A DNA stretch of 64,000 bases from Salinilacustrithrix flava (GTDB taxonomy: Bacteria; Actinomycetota; Acidimicrobiia; Acidimicrobiales; Salinilacustritrichaceae): contig JAMYFF010000007.1 in NCBI GenBank assembly GCA_024128875.1, positions 1 to 64,000 of the forward strand, read 5' to 3'. Under the pieces are notes generated by a model that ran no database searches, had not been told where the DNA came from, and saw only the letters and a list, made by a program, of their open reading frames with translations. Positions 31,985-40,972 of this stretch are shown one piece after another. Made by a program: the position numbers and the translations under genes. Position 1 is the first letter of the stretch; each line of letters opens with the position of its first letter.

Positions 31985-32627
31985 CGATCTGCTCGGCCAG
32001 CAGGTCGACGATCTCGTCGACGGTCAGGTCGCTCGTGTCGACCTCGACGGCGTCACCGGCACGGGTGAGCGGCGATGCGTCGCGGCCCTGGTCGAGTGCG
32101 TCCCGGCGGGCGATGTCGGCGGCCACGGTCTCGTAGTCCAGGTCGGAGACCTCCTTGGACCGCCGCGCCGCCCGCACCTCGGGACGGGCGTCCAGGTACA
32201 CCTTGAGGGCGGCGTCGGGGAAGACCACCGAGCCGATGTCGCGGCCCTCGAGCACGCCGCCGCCCCGGCGACGGGCCCACTCCCGCTGCCGGGACACCAT
32301 CTCTGCCCGGACACCTGGGTTGGCGGCGACCGTGCTGACGGCCCGCGTGACCTCGGGCCCGCGGATCTCGATGGTGGCGTCGACGCCGTCCACCACGACG
32401 CCCTCCAGCGTCACGGCCAGATCGACCTTGGCGGCGAGCGCGGCGACGGGCTCGGCGTCGGCGGGGTCCAGGTTGCGGCGCAGCGCCGCGAAGGTGACGG
32501 CCCGGTACATGGCCCCGGTGTCGAGGTACTCGAGCCCGAGGCGCTCGGCCAGGAGCCGGGCCACGGTCGACTTGCCGGAGCCGGCCGGGCCGTCGATGGC
32601 GATGACGCGGAGGCCGTCGTTGGACAT
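31977..32627 (-). CDS. cmk: cytidylate kinase
   Basis: The 216-residue bacterial CMP/dCMP kinase has P-loop GPAGSGKSTVARLLA, then YLDTGAMYRAVTFAALRR (CMP binding), EGRDIGSVVFPDA and a LID segment with RRSKE. It phosphorylates CMP for nucleotide synthesis. Its gene lies nine bases after aroA on the same strand, as in many actinobacteria. ATG start at 32627. Confidence 0.96.
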   Translation of the reverse strand: MSNDGLRVIAIDGPAGSGKSTVARLLAERLGLEYLDTGAMYRAVTFAALRRNLDPADAEPVAALAAKVDLAVTLEGVVVDGVDATIEIRGPEVTRAVSTVAANPGVRAEMVSRQREWARRRGGGVLEGRDIGSVVFPDAALKVYLDARPEVRAARRSKEVSDLDYETVAADIARRDALDQGRDASPLTRAGDAVEVDTSDLTVDEIVDLLAEQIDG

Positions 32628-32636
32628 GCGGCGACG

Positions 32637-33953
32637 CTACCGCTGCCGGGACGGGCCGACGGTGCCCGCTCGGAGGTCGTCGAGCAGGTCCCAGTAGCCG
32701 GGGAAGGTCTTGGCCACGCAGCCCGGGTCCCGGACCGCCATGCCCGGGATCGCGAGGCCGAGCAGCCCGAAGGCCATGGCCATGCGGTGGTCCCGGTAGG
32801 TCTCGAACGTGGCGGCGTGGATCGGGCCGGGTCGGATGACCATGCCGTCGTCGGTGGCGACGGCGTCGATCCCGCAGCGCACCAGCTCGGCGACCGGGCC
32901 CGCGATGCGGTCGGACTCCTTGTCCCGGATGAAGCCGACCCCCCGGATGTTCGTGGGGCTGTCGGCGAGGGCGGCCAGCGCAGCGAGGGTGGGCACGGTG
33001 TCGGAGATGTGGGCCATGTCCACGTCCACCCCGTGGAGGCCGGGTCCGGCCGCCACCGTGACGGCGTCGTCGTGCCAGGTCACGGCGGCGCCCATCTGCT
33101 CGAGCACGTCGACGAAGGCCACGTCGCCCTGCAGCGACCCCCGGTGCAGACCCGGCACGGTGACCCGGCCGCCGGTGACGAGGGCGGCGGCCCACGCGTA
33201 GGACGCCGCCGAGGCATCGGGCTCGATCGCGTAGGCGGTGCCCCGGTAGCCGGTGCCGTCCACGGTCCAGGTGTCCCCCGCCGCGGTGACCCGGGCGCCG
33301 AAGGCGGACATGACGGCTGCGGTCATCTCGACGTACGGGCGGGAGATCAGCTCGGTCGTGAGGCGGATGGCGATCCCGCCCGGCACCGCGGGCCCGGCGA
33401 GCAGCAACCCGGACAGGAACTGGCTGGACACGTCGCCGGACAGCTCCACTGCGCCGGAGGTGAGCGGCCCCCGCACGCGCACCGGCAGGTGACCGGCGCG
33501 CTCGTCGTCACGGACCGACGCCCCGAGGGCCCGCAGCGCGTCGAAGGTGGGGCCCATGGGGCGGTCCCGCAGCTGCACGTCGCCGTCGAGCACCCGCTCG
33601 GCGCCGTCCAGCGCCAGCAGGGGGAGCAGGAAGCGCGAGGTGGTGCCGCTCTGCCGGGCGTCGATCACCTCGACCGGCCCGGGCCGGCTGCGCCGGCGCT
33701 CCCGGTCGGAGGCCGACGGCGGCTCCACGGCGATGGTCCCGTCGCCCCCGACGGTGACACCGACGCCGAGTCGGCCGAGGTTGTCGGTCATCGCCTGGGT
33801 GTCGTCGGCCTCCAGGGCGCCGGTCAGCCTGGACGGACCCTCGGCCAGCGCCGCGCACACCAGCGCCCGGTTGGTGATGCTCTTGGAGCCGGGGAGGACG
33901 ACTGTGGCGTCGATGGGGGCGTCGACGGGGACGATCGGGAGGGGGTCCTGCAC
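32637..33953 (-). CDS. aroA: 3-phosphoshikimate 1-carboxyvinyltransferase (EPSP synthase)
   Basis: The 438-residue shikimate-pathway enzyme makes EPSP from shikimate-3-phosphate and PEP. LPGSKSITNRAL (Lys-Ser substrate loop) and RDKESDR are intact, as are SGTTSRFLLP and YRDHRMAMA. I use the GTG at 33953, two bases before the tyrA stop on the upstream side. A far longer open frame is an accident of the tyrA region. It is co-transcribed with tyrA, cmk and plsC, grouping aromatic amino-acid and nucleotide genes. Confidence 0.96.
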   Translation of the reverse strand: MQDPLPIVPVDAPIDATVVLPGSKSITNRALVCAALAEGPSRLTGALEADDTQAMTDNLGRLGVGVTVGGDGTIAVEPPSASDRERRRSRPGPVEVIDARQSGTTSRFLLPLLALDGAERVLDGDVQLRDRPMGPTFDALRALGASVRDDERAGHLPVRVRGPLTSGAVELSGDVSSQFLSGLLLAGPAVPGGIAIRLTTELISRPYVEMTAAVMSAFGARVTAAGDTWTVDGTGYRGTAYAIEPDASAASYAWAAALVTGGRVTVPGLHRGSLQGDVAFVDVLEQMGAAVTWHDDAVTVAAGPGLHGVDVDMAHISDTVPTLAALAALADSPTNIRGVGFIRDKESDRIAGPVAELVRCGIDAVATDDGMVIRPGPIHAATFETYRDHRMAMAFGLLGLAIPGMAVRDPGCVAKTFPGYWDLLDDLRAGTVGPSRQR

Positions 33954-33955
33954 CG

Positions 33956-35026
33956 TCAGTCCAGGTGCTGGATCGACGGGCGGTACCCACGGGCGAGCAG
34001 CCCGCCGCGGAAGCGCTCCGCCAGCGCGCCCTCGACGAGCACGATGAGCACGCCCTGCTGGCCCTCGGAGGAGTGGGCGATCTCGAGGTCGACGATGTTC
34101 ACGTCGAGCTCGGTGGCCAGCGTGGTCACGTCGGCCAGCACGCCGGTGCGGTCGGGCACGGGCACCCGGACCTCGGCCAGCTCCGACGGGCGGGTGTAGC
34201 GCGACGGCAGGTTGACCCGCGCCGCCCGGGCCCGGCTGAGGTCGGTCAGCAAGGCGTCCCGGTCCGAGGAGGCGACCTGGTCGCGGGCCTCGGCGAGGGC
34301 GGCGATCAACCGGTCGAGGCCGGCGACGATGGCCACCTGGTTCTCCTCGCAGATGTCGGGCCAGATGCCCGGGTGGCCGGAGGCGATGCGGGTCATGTCT
34401 CGGAAGCCGCCCGCGGCCAGGCGCAGCAGCGCGACGTGCTCGTCGGCGCGCTCGTCGGCGATGCGCATGAGCGACGCGGCGGTGAGGTGCGGCACGTGCG
34501 ACACCACCGCCACGAGCTCGTCGTGGCGCTCGGGTGGCAGGGCGATGACCTCGGCGCCGAAGGTGGAGACGATGCCGCGGATGCGGGCGTAGGCGTCGTC
34601 GTCGGTGTCGGCGGTCGGCGTGAGCACCCACACCGCACCCTCGAACAGGTCGACGGTGGCGCCGTCCACGCCCTCCTGCTCCGAGCCCGCCATCGGGTGG
34701 CCGCCCACGAAGCGGGCGTCGTCCACGGCGGCCACGATCGGTGCCTTGACCGAGCCGACGTCGGTGACCAGCCCGGTCGTGCCGGCCAGCGCCTTGCGGG
34801 CGGCCTCGGCCACGGTCCGGACCGGCGTGGCGACGAAGGTGATCTCGGCGTCCGGGTCGAGGCCGACCTGGTCGATGACCTCGAGCTGGCGGGCGCGGTC
34901 GGTGCGGGCCTCGTCGTGGTCGACGCCGCTCACGTGCCACCCCTGGGCGCGCAGGGCGAGGGCGATCGAACCGCCGATCAGGCCGACGCCGACGACGTTC
35001 GCGCGTGGCTGGGAGGCACCGGGCAC
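33956..35026 (-). CDS. tyrA: prephenate dehydrogenase with ACT domain
   Basis: The 356-residue protein has an N-terminal Rossmann NAD(P) site VVGVGLIGGSIALALR, then VTDVGSVKAPIV, GGHPMAGSEQEG and SHVPHLTAA catalytic segments. A C-terminal ACT domain (VPVPDRTGVLADVTTLATEL) should sense tyrosine or phenylalanine. It converts prephenate to 4-hydroxyphenylpyruvate. GTG start at 35026 is eight bases after TAGGAT, so this is the head of the tyrA-aroA-cmk-plsC transcript. Confidence 0.95.
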   Translation of the reverse strand: MPGASQPRANVVGVGLIGGSIALALRAQGWHVSGVDHDEARTDRARQLEVIDQVGLDPDAEITFVATPVRTVAEAARKALAGTTGLVTDVGSVKAPIVAAVDDARFVGGHPMAGSEQEGVDGATVDLFEGAVWVLTPTADTDDDAYARIRGIVSTFGAEVIALPPERHDELVAVVSHVPHLTAASLMRIADERADEHVALLRLAAGGFRDMTRIASGHPGIWPDICEENQVAIVAGLDRLIAALAEARDQVASSDRDALLTDLSRARAARVNLPSRYTRPSELAEVRVPVPDRTGVLADVTTLATELDVNIVDLEIAHSSEGQQGVLIVLVEGALAERFRGGLLARGYRPSIQHLD

Positions 35027-35041
35027 GGTGCTCGATCCTAG

Positions 35042-35165
35042 GAGCCGAGCCGGCAGGCGAGGCGACTCATGAGCACGGGCCCTCTGGCGGCGAAGCCGCC
35101 AACCCAGCGCCCGACCTCACGGTGACCCGTCCCCACGTCCCGAGCCGAGCCGCCAGGCGAGGCGA
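35042..35165. repeat. 24-bp direct repeats 100 bp apart, with a hairpin
   Basis: 35042-35065 and 35142-35165 are identical except for one base (GAGCCGAGCC-G/C-GCAGG.. region). A hairpin GGCGGC-GAA-GCCGCC (35086-35100) lies between. It fills the tyrA-rluB gap; it may be a dispersed genome repeat or a transcription end. Confidence 0.6.
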
Positions 35166-35891
35166 TCAGTCGGGGGGTGGGGTGGGGACCGCAGCCCGTT
35201 CGAGGGCCCGGACCTCGTCCTGGCGCAGGGGTCGCCACTCCCCCGGCCCGAGGGTGGTGTCCACGAGCGGGCCGATCCGGGTGCGCACCAGACGGACCAC
35301 CGGGTGTCCGATGGCCTCGCACATGCGCCGGACCTGGCGGTTGCGACCCTCGTGGATCACGAGGCGCACCACCCCGGGGCTGACCATCGCGGCCGTGGCG
35401 GGTGCGGTGATCCCGTCCTCCAGCTCCACGCCCTCCCGGAGCCGGCGCAGCGCGCCGCGCGCCGGCGTGCCCTCGACGTGGGCCAGGTACTCCTTCTCCA
35501 CGCCGTAGCTCGGGTGGGTGAGCCGGTGCGTCACCTCGCCGTCGTTGGTGAGCAGCAGCAGGCCCTCGGTCTCGGCGTCGAGGCGACCCACCGGGAACAC
35601 GCGGGGCTCCTCGGGCACGAGCTGGACCACCGTCGGGCGGCCCTGGGGATCCGATGCCGTGCTGACCACCCCGGCCGGCTTGTTCAGCAGGTACCAGACG
35701 GTGTCGGGGCGGACGCCGACGAGCACGCCGTCGACCTCGATGGCATCGACGTCGGGATCGGCCCGCTGGCCGAGCTCGGCGACCTCGCCGTTCACCACGA
35801 CCCGGCCGTCCTCGATCATCTCCTCGACCACCCGGCGGCTGGCGATGCCGACGCGGGCGAGGATCTTCTGCAGGCGCTCGGGCTCGCTCAC
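35166..35891 (-). CDS. rluB: 23S rRNA pseudouridine synthase RluB-type
   Basis: The 241-residue RsuA/RluB-family enzyme has an N-terminal S4 domain (LQKILARVGIASRR) and catalytic GRLDAETEGLLLLTNDG with Asp. The conserved LNKPAGV and EGRNRQVRRMCEAIGHPV follow. It isomerises a uridine of 23S rRNA. Stop and start overlap with scpB by 4 bp (ATGA), matching the scpA-scpB-rluB order known from M. tuberculosis. Confidence 0.95.
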   Translation of the reverse strand: MSEPERLQKILARVGIASRRVVEEMIEDGRVVVNGEVAELGQRADPDVDAIEVDGVLVGVRPDTVWYLLNKPAGVVSTASDPQGRPTVVQLVPEEPRVFPVGRLDAETEGLLLLTNDGEVTHRLTHPSYGVEKEYLAHVEGTPARGALRRLREGVELEDGITAPATAAMVSPGVVRLVIHEGRNRQVRRMCEAIGHPVVRLVRTRIGPLVDTTLGPGEWRPLRQDEVRALERAAVPTPPPD

Positions 35892-36568
35892 TCCGACTCG
35901 TCGTCGGCGGCGTCGGGTGCGCGCTCGCCGTCGCCGTCGTCGTCCACCGGTGCCGTGGTGTCGGCATCGAGCGGATCGGGCCGCAGGCCGTGCTCGAGGG
36001 CCTCGTAGACGTCGGCACCGGGCACGAACTCACCGAGGGCCGGGAGCTCGTCGAGGGAGTTCAGGCCCAGCTTCTCGAGGAAGGTCGGCGTCGTGCCGTA
36101 CAGGACGGCCTGGCCGGGCCCGTGGTCGCGGCCGACCTCGTCCACGTAGCCGCGCTGCACGAGCGTGCGCATCACGCCGTCGACGTTCACGCCTCGGATG
36201 GCGGCGATCTGCGCTCGGGACATCGGCTGCTTGTAGGCGACGATGGCGAGGGTCTCCAGGGCCGCGTTCGAGAGCCGGCCGCTCTGGCCGTCGAGCACGT
36301 AGCGCTCCACGTAGGGAGCCAGGTCCGGGTGCGTCTGGTATCGCCACCCGCCGGCGACCTTCACCAGCTGGAAGCCGCGGTCGGTGGCGTCGTACTCCGC
36401 AGCGAGCTCCACGCACAGGGCTTCGATCCGCTCGGCGCTCACCTCGAGCAGCTGGGCGAGCAGCTCGACGGTGATGGGATCCTCGGTGACGAGCAGGAGG
36501 GCCTCGGCGGCTCGCCGCAGCTCCCGTTCCCGATCGTCCTCGCCTGCAGTGGGTTCCGGCTCAGTCAC
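35888..36568 (-). CDS. scpB: segregation and condensation protein ScpB
   Basis: The 226-residue protein has paired winged helices (RAAEALLLVTEDPITVELLA; YKQPMSRAQIAAIRGVNVDGVMRTLV) and the TTPTFLEKLGLNSLDELPAL end of ScpB. It partners ScpA and SMC in chromosome organisation. GTG start at 36568 lies two bases after the scpA stop. An acidic tail (about 30 residues) follows the conserved core. Confidence 0.95.
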   Translation of the reverse strand: MTEPEPTAGEDDRERELRRAAEALLLVTEDPITVELLAQLLEVSAERIEALCVELAAEYDATDRGFQLVKVAGGWRYQTHPDLAPYVERYVLDGQSGRLSNAALETLAIVAYKQPMSRAQIAAIRGVNVDGVMRTLVQRGYVDEVGRDHGPGQAVLYGTTPTFLEKLGLNSLDELPALGEFVPGADVYEALEHGLRPDPLDADTTAPVDDDGDGERAPDAADDESE

Positions 36569-36570
36569 TC

Positions 36571-37359
36571 TCAGCCATCGTAGGCATCGACGAAGGCGAG
36601 GTCCTCGAGGTCGAGCTCGTCGTCGTCGGGGCGACCGGTCCACACCACGGTGAGCGAGCCGAGGCTGTTCACCTGCTGGAGGTCGATCCAGCCCTGCTTG
36701 TACAGCTCGAGCACGGCCAGGAACCGGACGACCACCTCGAGGCGCTCGACGAGGTCGGCGGTGAGCTCGGCGAAGGTGGCCCGACCGATGCGGGGCAGCT
36801 CGTCGAGGAGCTCGGCGACGGCGTCGGTGACCGTGACCCGGATCTGGTGGATGTGGTCGATGTGGACCCGCGGCACCGGCTTGGGCTCGACGGCGCGCAG
36901 GAAGGCATCGCGGAGCTGGTCGGGCGTGGTGGTGGCGAGCATGTCGGGCAGCAGCCCGAGGAACTGCTGATCCACACCGGCGGTGCGGGGGTAGGAGCGA
37001 CCGGCCTCGTTGGCGATGGTGGCCATGGCCACCGCAGCGTCCTTGAAGGTCTTGCACTCGACCAGGCGGGAGAGGAGCAGGTCGCGCTCCTCCCACAGGG
37101 CCAGCTCGTCGTCGAGGTCGACGTCGCCGTCGTCGGGCAGCAGCCGCTTGGACTTGAGCTCGATGAGCGTGGCGGCGATGAGCAGGAACTCGGTGGCGAG
37201 CTCCAGGTCCATCTGCTCGAGGCGCTCGAGCTGGGCCAGGTAGGCGTCCACGATGTCGGACAGGCGCACCTCGTAGAGGTCCACCTGGTCCTGCAGGATC
37301 AGGTGCAGGAGCAGGTCGAAGGGACCCTGGAACACGGGGGTCTCGACATCGACGGCCAC
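36571..37359 (-). CDS. scpA: segregation and condensation protein ScpA
   Basis: The 262-residue kleisin has FQGPFDLLLHLILQDQVDLY at its N-terminus (SMC-head binding), YLLLAATLIELKSKRLLP-like middle sequence and a C-terminal winged helix with FLAVLELYKQGWIDLQQ. It bridges SMC heads. GTG start at 37359 lies seven bases after TACCCT, heading scpA-scpB-rluB. No SMC gene is in the window. Confidence 0.95.
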   Translation of the reverse strand: MAVDVETPVFQGPFDLLLHLILQDQVDLYEVRLSDIVDAYLAQLERLEQMDLELATEFLLIAATLIELKSKRLLPDDGDVDLDDELALWEERDLLLSRLVECKTFKDAAVAMATIANEAGRSYPRTAGVDQQFLGLLPDMLATTTPDQLRDAFLRAVEPKPVPRVHIDHIHQIRVTVTDAVAELLDELPRIGRATFAELTADLVERLEVVVRFLAVLELYKQGWIDLQQVNSLGSLTVVWTGRPDDDELDLEDLAFVDAYDG

Positions 37360-37472
37360 GAAACCAAGGGTAGGCGTGGCCCCGGCGCCGCTGGTGGATG
37401 GTCAGCGCGGTCGCGACCTGCGCCGGCAACCGTCTCGGAGGGGCCGCGACCCCACCCCTACGATGCCGCCCC

Positions 37473-38459
37473 ATGGTCCGCTCCTTCTCCGGCATCCAAC
37501 CCTCCGGCGATCTCCACCTGGGCAACCTCCTCGGTGCGATCACCCGCTGGGTGCAGGACCAGCACACCCACGACGCGGTGTTCTGCGTGGTCGACCTCCA
37601 CGCCCTCACCCTCCCCCAGGACCCGGCGGTGCTGCGTGAGCGCACGGTGTCGCTCACCGCCCTGCTCGTCGCCTGCGGCCTCGACCCCGGGGCGTGCACC
37701 CTGTTCCTGCAGAGCCACGTCCCGGAGCACACGCGCCTCGCGTGGCTGATGGAGTGCACCGCCAGCTTCGGCGAGCTGTCCCGGATGACCCAGTTCAAGG
37801 ACAAGTCGGCGCGGGCCGAGTTCATCTCCGCCGGGTTGTTCACCTACCCCGCGCTCCAGGCGGCCGACATCCTCCTGTACGACACCGACGTGGTCCCGGT
37901 CGGCGACGACCAGCGACAGCACATCGAGCTGGCTCGCGACCTGGCCCAGCGGTTCAACTCCCGGGCCGGACAGGACGTCCTCGTCGTGCCGAAGCACGTG
38001 ATCCCCCCGGTGGGCGCCCGGATCATGGACCTGCAGGAGCCGGGCAACAAGATGTCCAAGTCGCTCGAGTCGCCCCAGGGCACGATCCTCGTGCTCGACG
38101 ACCCCAAGGCGATCGAGAAGAAGATCAAGCGAGCGGTGACCGACGCCGACAACGAGGTCCGCTTCGATCCCGAAGCCAAGCCGGGCGTGTCGAACCTGCT
38201 CTCGATCCTCGGTGCCGCCACGGGCCGGGACCCGTCCGCCCTCGCCGGCGAGTACGACATGTACGGGCCCCTGAAGGCCGATGCCGCCGAGGCCGTCGTC
38301 GAGCTGCTGGCCCCCATCCAGGCCCGCTACGCCGAGCTTGTCCGGGACACCGGCACGATCACCTCGATCCTGCACACCGGTGCCGCCAAGGCCCGCTCGG
38401 TGGCCTCGGCGACCCTCGCCCGGGTCCACGACGCGGTCGGGCTGCTGCCACCGGGCTGA
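37473..38459 (+). CDS. trpS: tryptophanyl-tRNA synthetase
   Basis: The 328-residue class-I synthetase has GDLHLGN (HIGH signature) at about 12-18, NKMSKSLES (KMSKS loop), FSGIQPSG and GDDQRQH motifs. It is normal bacterial TrpRS length. ATG at 37473 follows TACGAT by eight bases, and the gene is divergent from scpA, starts 114 bp apart. A GGDEF gene follows 49 bp downstream. Confidence 0.97.
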   Translation: MVRSFSGIQPSGDLHLGNLLGAITRWVQDQHTHDAVFCVVDLHALTLPQDPAVLRERTVSLTALLVACGLDPGACTLFLQSHVPEHTRLAWLMECTASFGELSRMTQFKDKSARAEFISAGLFTYPALQAADILLYDTDVVPVGDDQRQHIELARDLAQRFNSRAGQDVLVVPKHVIPPVGARIMDLQEPGNKMSKSLESPQGTILVLDDPKAIEKKIKRAVTDADNEVRFDPEAKPGVSNLLSILGAATGRDPSALAGEYDMYGPLKADAAEAVVELLAPIQARYAELVRDTGTITSILHTGAAKARSVASATLARVHDAVGLLPPG

Positions 38460-38508
38460 CCGCCCGCGACCCCGGACGGGACGGGGCCGGCGCTACTGTC
38501 GCCGGACC

Positions 38509-39840
38509 GTGGACGCCGACCAGATCCTCGATGCGCTGCGGCCCCTCGTCCTCGTGGTCGACGGCACCGGCACGGTCTCCGAGCTCCGGGGCGGGTACGG
38601 CGGCTTCCTCGGCCACGACGACGTCACCAGGTGGGTCGGCGCCAGCGTCTTCGACCACGTCGCGCCCCACCACGTGGACGAGCTGGCCAGCTACTTCATC
38701 GAGAGCGCGGGGCGCTCGGCGGACGCGCGCTCGCTCCCGCTGCCGTTCCGGCTCGCCATCATCGGCGGGGACGGGCTCGAGCACGACGTCGACATCATCC
38801 CCGCCGAACACGAGGACGCTGGCGGCGAGGGCCGGTGGGTCGTCACGGTCGTGCCGGTCGCCCTGCAGGCCTCGGTCTCCCGCTCGCTGGAGGCGGAGAT
38901 GGCCGGCGCACCCCGCCAGCGCGTGAAGGAGCTGCTCACCGAGGAGCTGGCGGTCGACAACATGCACTACACCTCGCGGTGGTTCCTCGTGGACCTCACG
39001 GCGCCGAGCGGGCCGACCGTGACCACCGCTCGCCCCCAGGACACGGCCATGGCCGACGCCATCGCCGAGCAGGTGGCGAAGCACGGCTGGCGACCGTGGG
39101 GCAAGACACGGGCCGGCGAGCTCGCCACGCTCCAGGTCGACGAGCTGCCGGCCAGCCTGCAGCCCATCGCCGCCGAGCACCGCTGGCGCCGCGTGGCGGT
39201 CACCCCGGTGCTGGTCGACGGCTCGCTCGCCGCGGCCTACCTGCTCTTCGGGCGGGTCCCCGACGACTACGACGTCACCGAGGTGAACAGCAACGTGCTG
39301 TCCCGGGTCAGGCGCCTCATCGACGCCACCGCCCTGCTCATCGCCCGGTGGCACGACCGCGACCGCCTCGTTGCCGCAGCCACCCGCGACCCGCTCACCG
39401 GCCTCGCCAACCGTGATGCCTTCGCCGACGCCCTCGCCGAGTGCGCCGACGAGGCCACGCTGCTCTACATCGACGTCGACCGCTTCAAGAGCGTCAACGA
39501 CCGCTACGGCCACGACGTGGGTGACCGCGTCCTGGTCGAGATCGCTCGTCGGATCGTCGCCGCCTGCCGGCCGGACGACGTCGTCGCCCGCTTCGGCGGC
39601 GACGAGTTCGTGGTGCTCCTCGACGGCATCGGGCTCGAGCAGGGGCGCCAGATCGGCGAGCGCATCGTGGAGATGGTCGCCGCCCCGAACGAGGACCTCG
39701 CCGACCTCGCCCCGGTCACGGTCAGCGTCGGCCTCGCCCCGGTGGTGCTGCGCGACGACGCCGTCCAGGCCGCTGACACCGCCATGCTGCGGGCCAAGCG
39801 AGACGGGCGGGCCCGGCTCGTGACCGCGCAGCAGCCCTAG
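38509..39840 (+). CDS. PAS-GGDEF diguanylate cyclase
   Basis: The 443-residue protein has an N-terminal PAS-like domain (LVVDGTGTVSELRGGYGGFL, then HVDELASYF), a GAF-like middle with VNSNVLSRVRRLIDATALL, and a C-terminal GGDEF domain from about 290. The active loop is RFGGDEFVVLL, with DPLTGLANRDAF and YGHDVGDRVL before it, so it should make cyclic di-GMP. No RxxD inhibitory site is obvious. GTG at 38509 follows TACTGT by nine bases. No EAL domain is present. Ligand unknown. Confidence 0.88.
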   Translation: MDADQILDALRPLVLVVDGTGTVSELRGGYGGFLGHDDVTRWVGASVFDHVAPHHVDELASYFIESAGRSADARSLPLPFRLAIIGGDGLEHDVDIIPAEHEDAGGEGRWVVTVVPVALQASVSRSLEAEMAGAPRQRVKELLTEELAVDNMHYTSRWFLVDLTAPSGPTVTTARPQDTAMADAIAEQVAKHGWRPWGKTRAGELATLQVDELPASLQPIAAEHRWRRVAVTPVLVDGSLAAAYLLFGRVPDDYDVTEVNSNVLSRVRRLIDATALLIARWHDRDRLVAAATRDPLTGLANRDAFADALAECADEATLLYIDVDRFKSVNDRYGHDVGDRVLVEIARRIVAACRPDDVVARFGGDEFVVLLDGIGLEQGRQIGERIVEMVAAPNEDLADLAPVTVSVGLAPVVLRDDAVQAADTAMLRAKRDGRARLVTAQQP

Positions 39841-39998
39841 CCGGGAGGCCGCTTGGCGGCGCGGAAGCGCACGACCGTGATGACCGCCATGCCGACGGCG
39901 AGGACGAACCAGCCGGCCGCGAGCGCCCCGGTGCTCATCGCCGCCGCGAGGAAGAACCCGAGGGTGAGCAGTGCCGAGATCGCCCAGGATGCGTCCAC
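39837..39998 (-). CDS. 53-residue membrane protein
   Basis: The small protein has two hydrophobic helices (SALLTLGFFLAAAMSTGALA; GWFVLAVGMAVITVVRF) and a basic end RAAKRPPG. Its GTG at 39998 lies six bases after TATCGT, the same leaderless arrangement as its neighbours, which supports a real gene despite its size. It overlaps the GGDEF stop by 4 bp in a convergent arrangement. Function unknown. Confidence 0.6.
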   Translation of the reverse strand: MDASWAISALLTLGFFLAAAMSTGALAAGWFVLAVGMAVITVVRFRAAKRPPG

Positions 39999-40015
39999 CG
40001 GCCCACGATAGGACC

Positions 40016-40972
40016 TCAGGTGGGCGGGAGCGGGACCGGGCGGTCGCGGAAGCGGAGCATGGCGGCGAGCGCCTCGGTCCTCGGCATCGGGACGCCGGCC
40101 TCCCGGGCCGTCCGGATCGCGACCTCGTAGATCGCGTCGATCTCGAGTGGCCGTCCGGCGGCCAGATCCAGCTTCATCGACGGGTCGTACGGGCGCATGG
40201 CGTCGGTCGCGGCCAGCATCTCGTCGCGGAACGCCCCCGGGACGTCGTGGCCGCCGGCGCGGGCACCGGCGATCACCTCGTCCATCAGGTCGGCGACGAG
40301 GGCGCGGGCGGCCGCGTCCGCGAGGAGGGTCTCGGTGCTGGCGTCGAGGAGCGTGCACAGGCCGTTGAAGGGGATGTTCCAGACCAGCTTGCGCCACCGG
40401 GCGACGCCGAGGTCGCCGAGCACGGCCGTCTCCACCCCGGCGCGCCGGAGATCGGCGGCGACCCCGTCGGCAGCGGGCAGGTGCTCGACCTCCAGCGGCG
40501 CGAGGGTGACCGCGCCGTAGTCGAGGTGCTCGGCCCGACCGGGACCGTGGCGGTGGGCGCACACGAAGCAGAGCCCGCCGAGCACGGCACCGACGCCGGG
40601 GACCTGTGCCCGCACGACCTCCTCGGCACCGAGGCCGTTCTGGAACACGGCGATCGTCGCCCCGGGGACGCCGGCACCGGACAGCAGCTCCCCGAGCCGG
40701 CCGTTGGCCGTCGTCTTGGTCGCGACCACCACGACGTCTGAGGCCGGCAGCGCCCCCGGTTCAGAGGCCACGACCACGTCGGCGGGCTCGATCCGCAGCC
40801 TGCGGCCCTCGCTCAGGACCTCGATCCCCTCGGCGGCGATGGTGTCGGCGCCCGATCGGACCAGCCAGCGGACGGGGTGCCCGGCCACCGCGAGGCGGGT
40901 GCCGTACAGGAGCCCGACCGCGCCCGCACCGACGATGGTGTAGCTGCGTCGACCGTCAGGGTCAGTCGTCAT
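40016..40972 (-). CDS. panE: 2-dehydropantoate 2-reductase (ketopantoate reductase)
   Basis: The 318-residue NADPH enzyme of pantothenate synthesis has Rossmann motif IVGAGAVGLLYGTRLA, TKTTANGRL, VFQNGLGAEE, WRKLVWNIPFN and a C-terminal helical domain with YDPSMKLDLAAGRPLEID. It overlaps the HD-domain gene by 11 bp. The family is broad, so alternative substrates are possible. Confidence 0.9.
   Translation of the reverse strand: MTTDPDGRRSYTIVGAGAVGLLYGTRLAVAGHPVRWLVRSGADTIAAEGIEVLSEGRRLRIEPADVVVASEPGALPASDVVVVATKTTANGRLGELLSGAGVPGATIAVFQNGLGAEEVVRAQVPGVGAVLGGLCFVCAHRHGPGRAEHLDYGAVTLAPLEVEHLPAADGVAADLRRAGVETAVLGDLGVARWRKLVWNIPFNGLCTLLDASTETLLADAAARALVADLMDEVIAGARAGGHDVPGAFRDEMLAATDAMRPYDPSMKLDLAAGRPLEIDAIYEVAIRTAREAGVPMPRTEALAAMLRFRDRPVPLPPT

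Noticed and set aside
35888..37843. 651-codon frame ending in ScpB
   Set aside because: Upstream of 36568 it overlaps scpA in another frame and trpS antisense; not a fusion.
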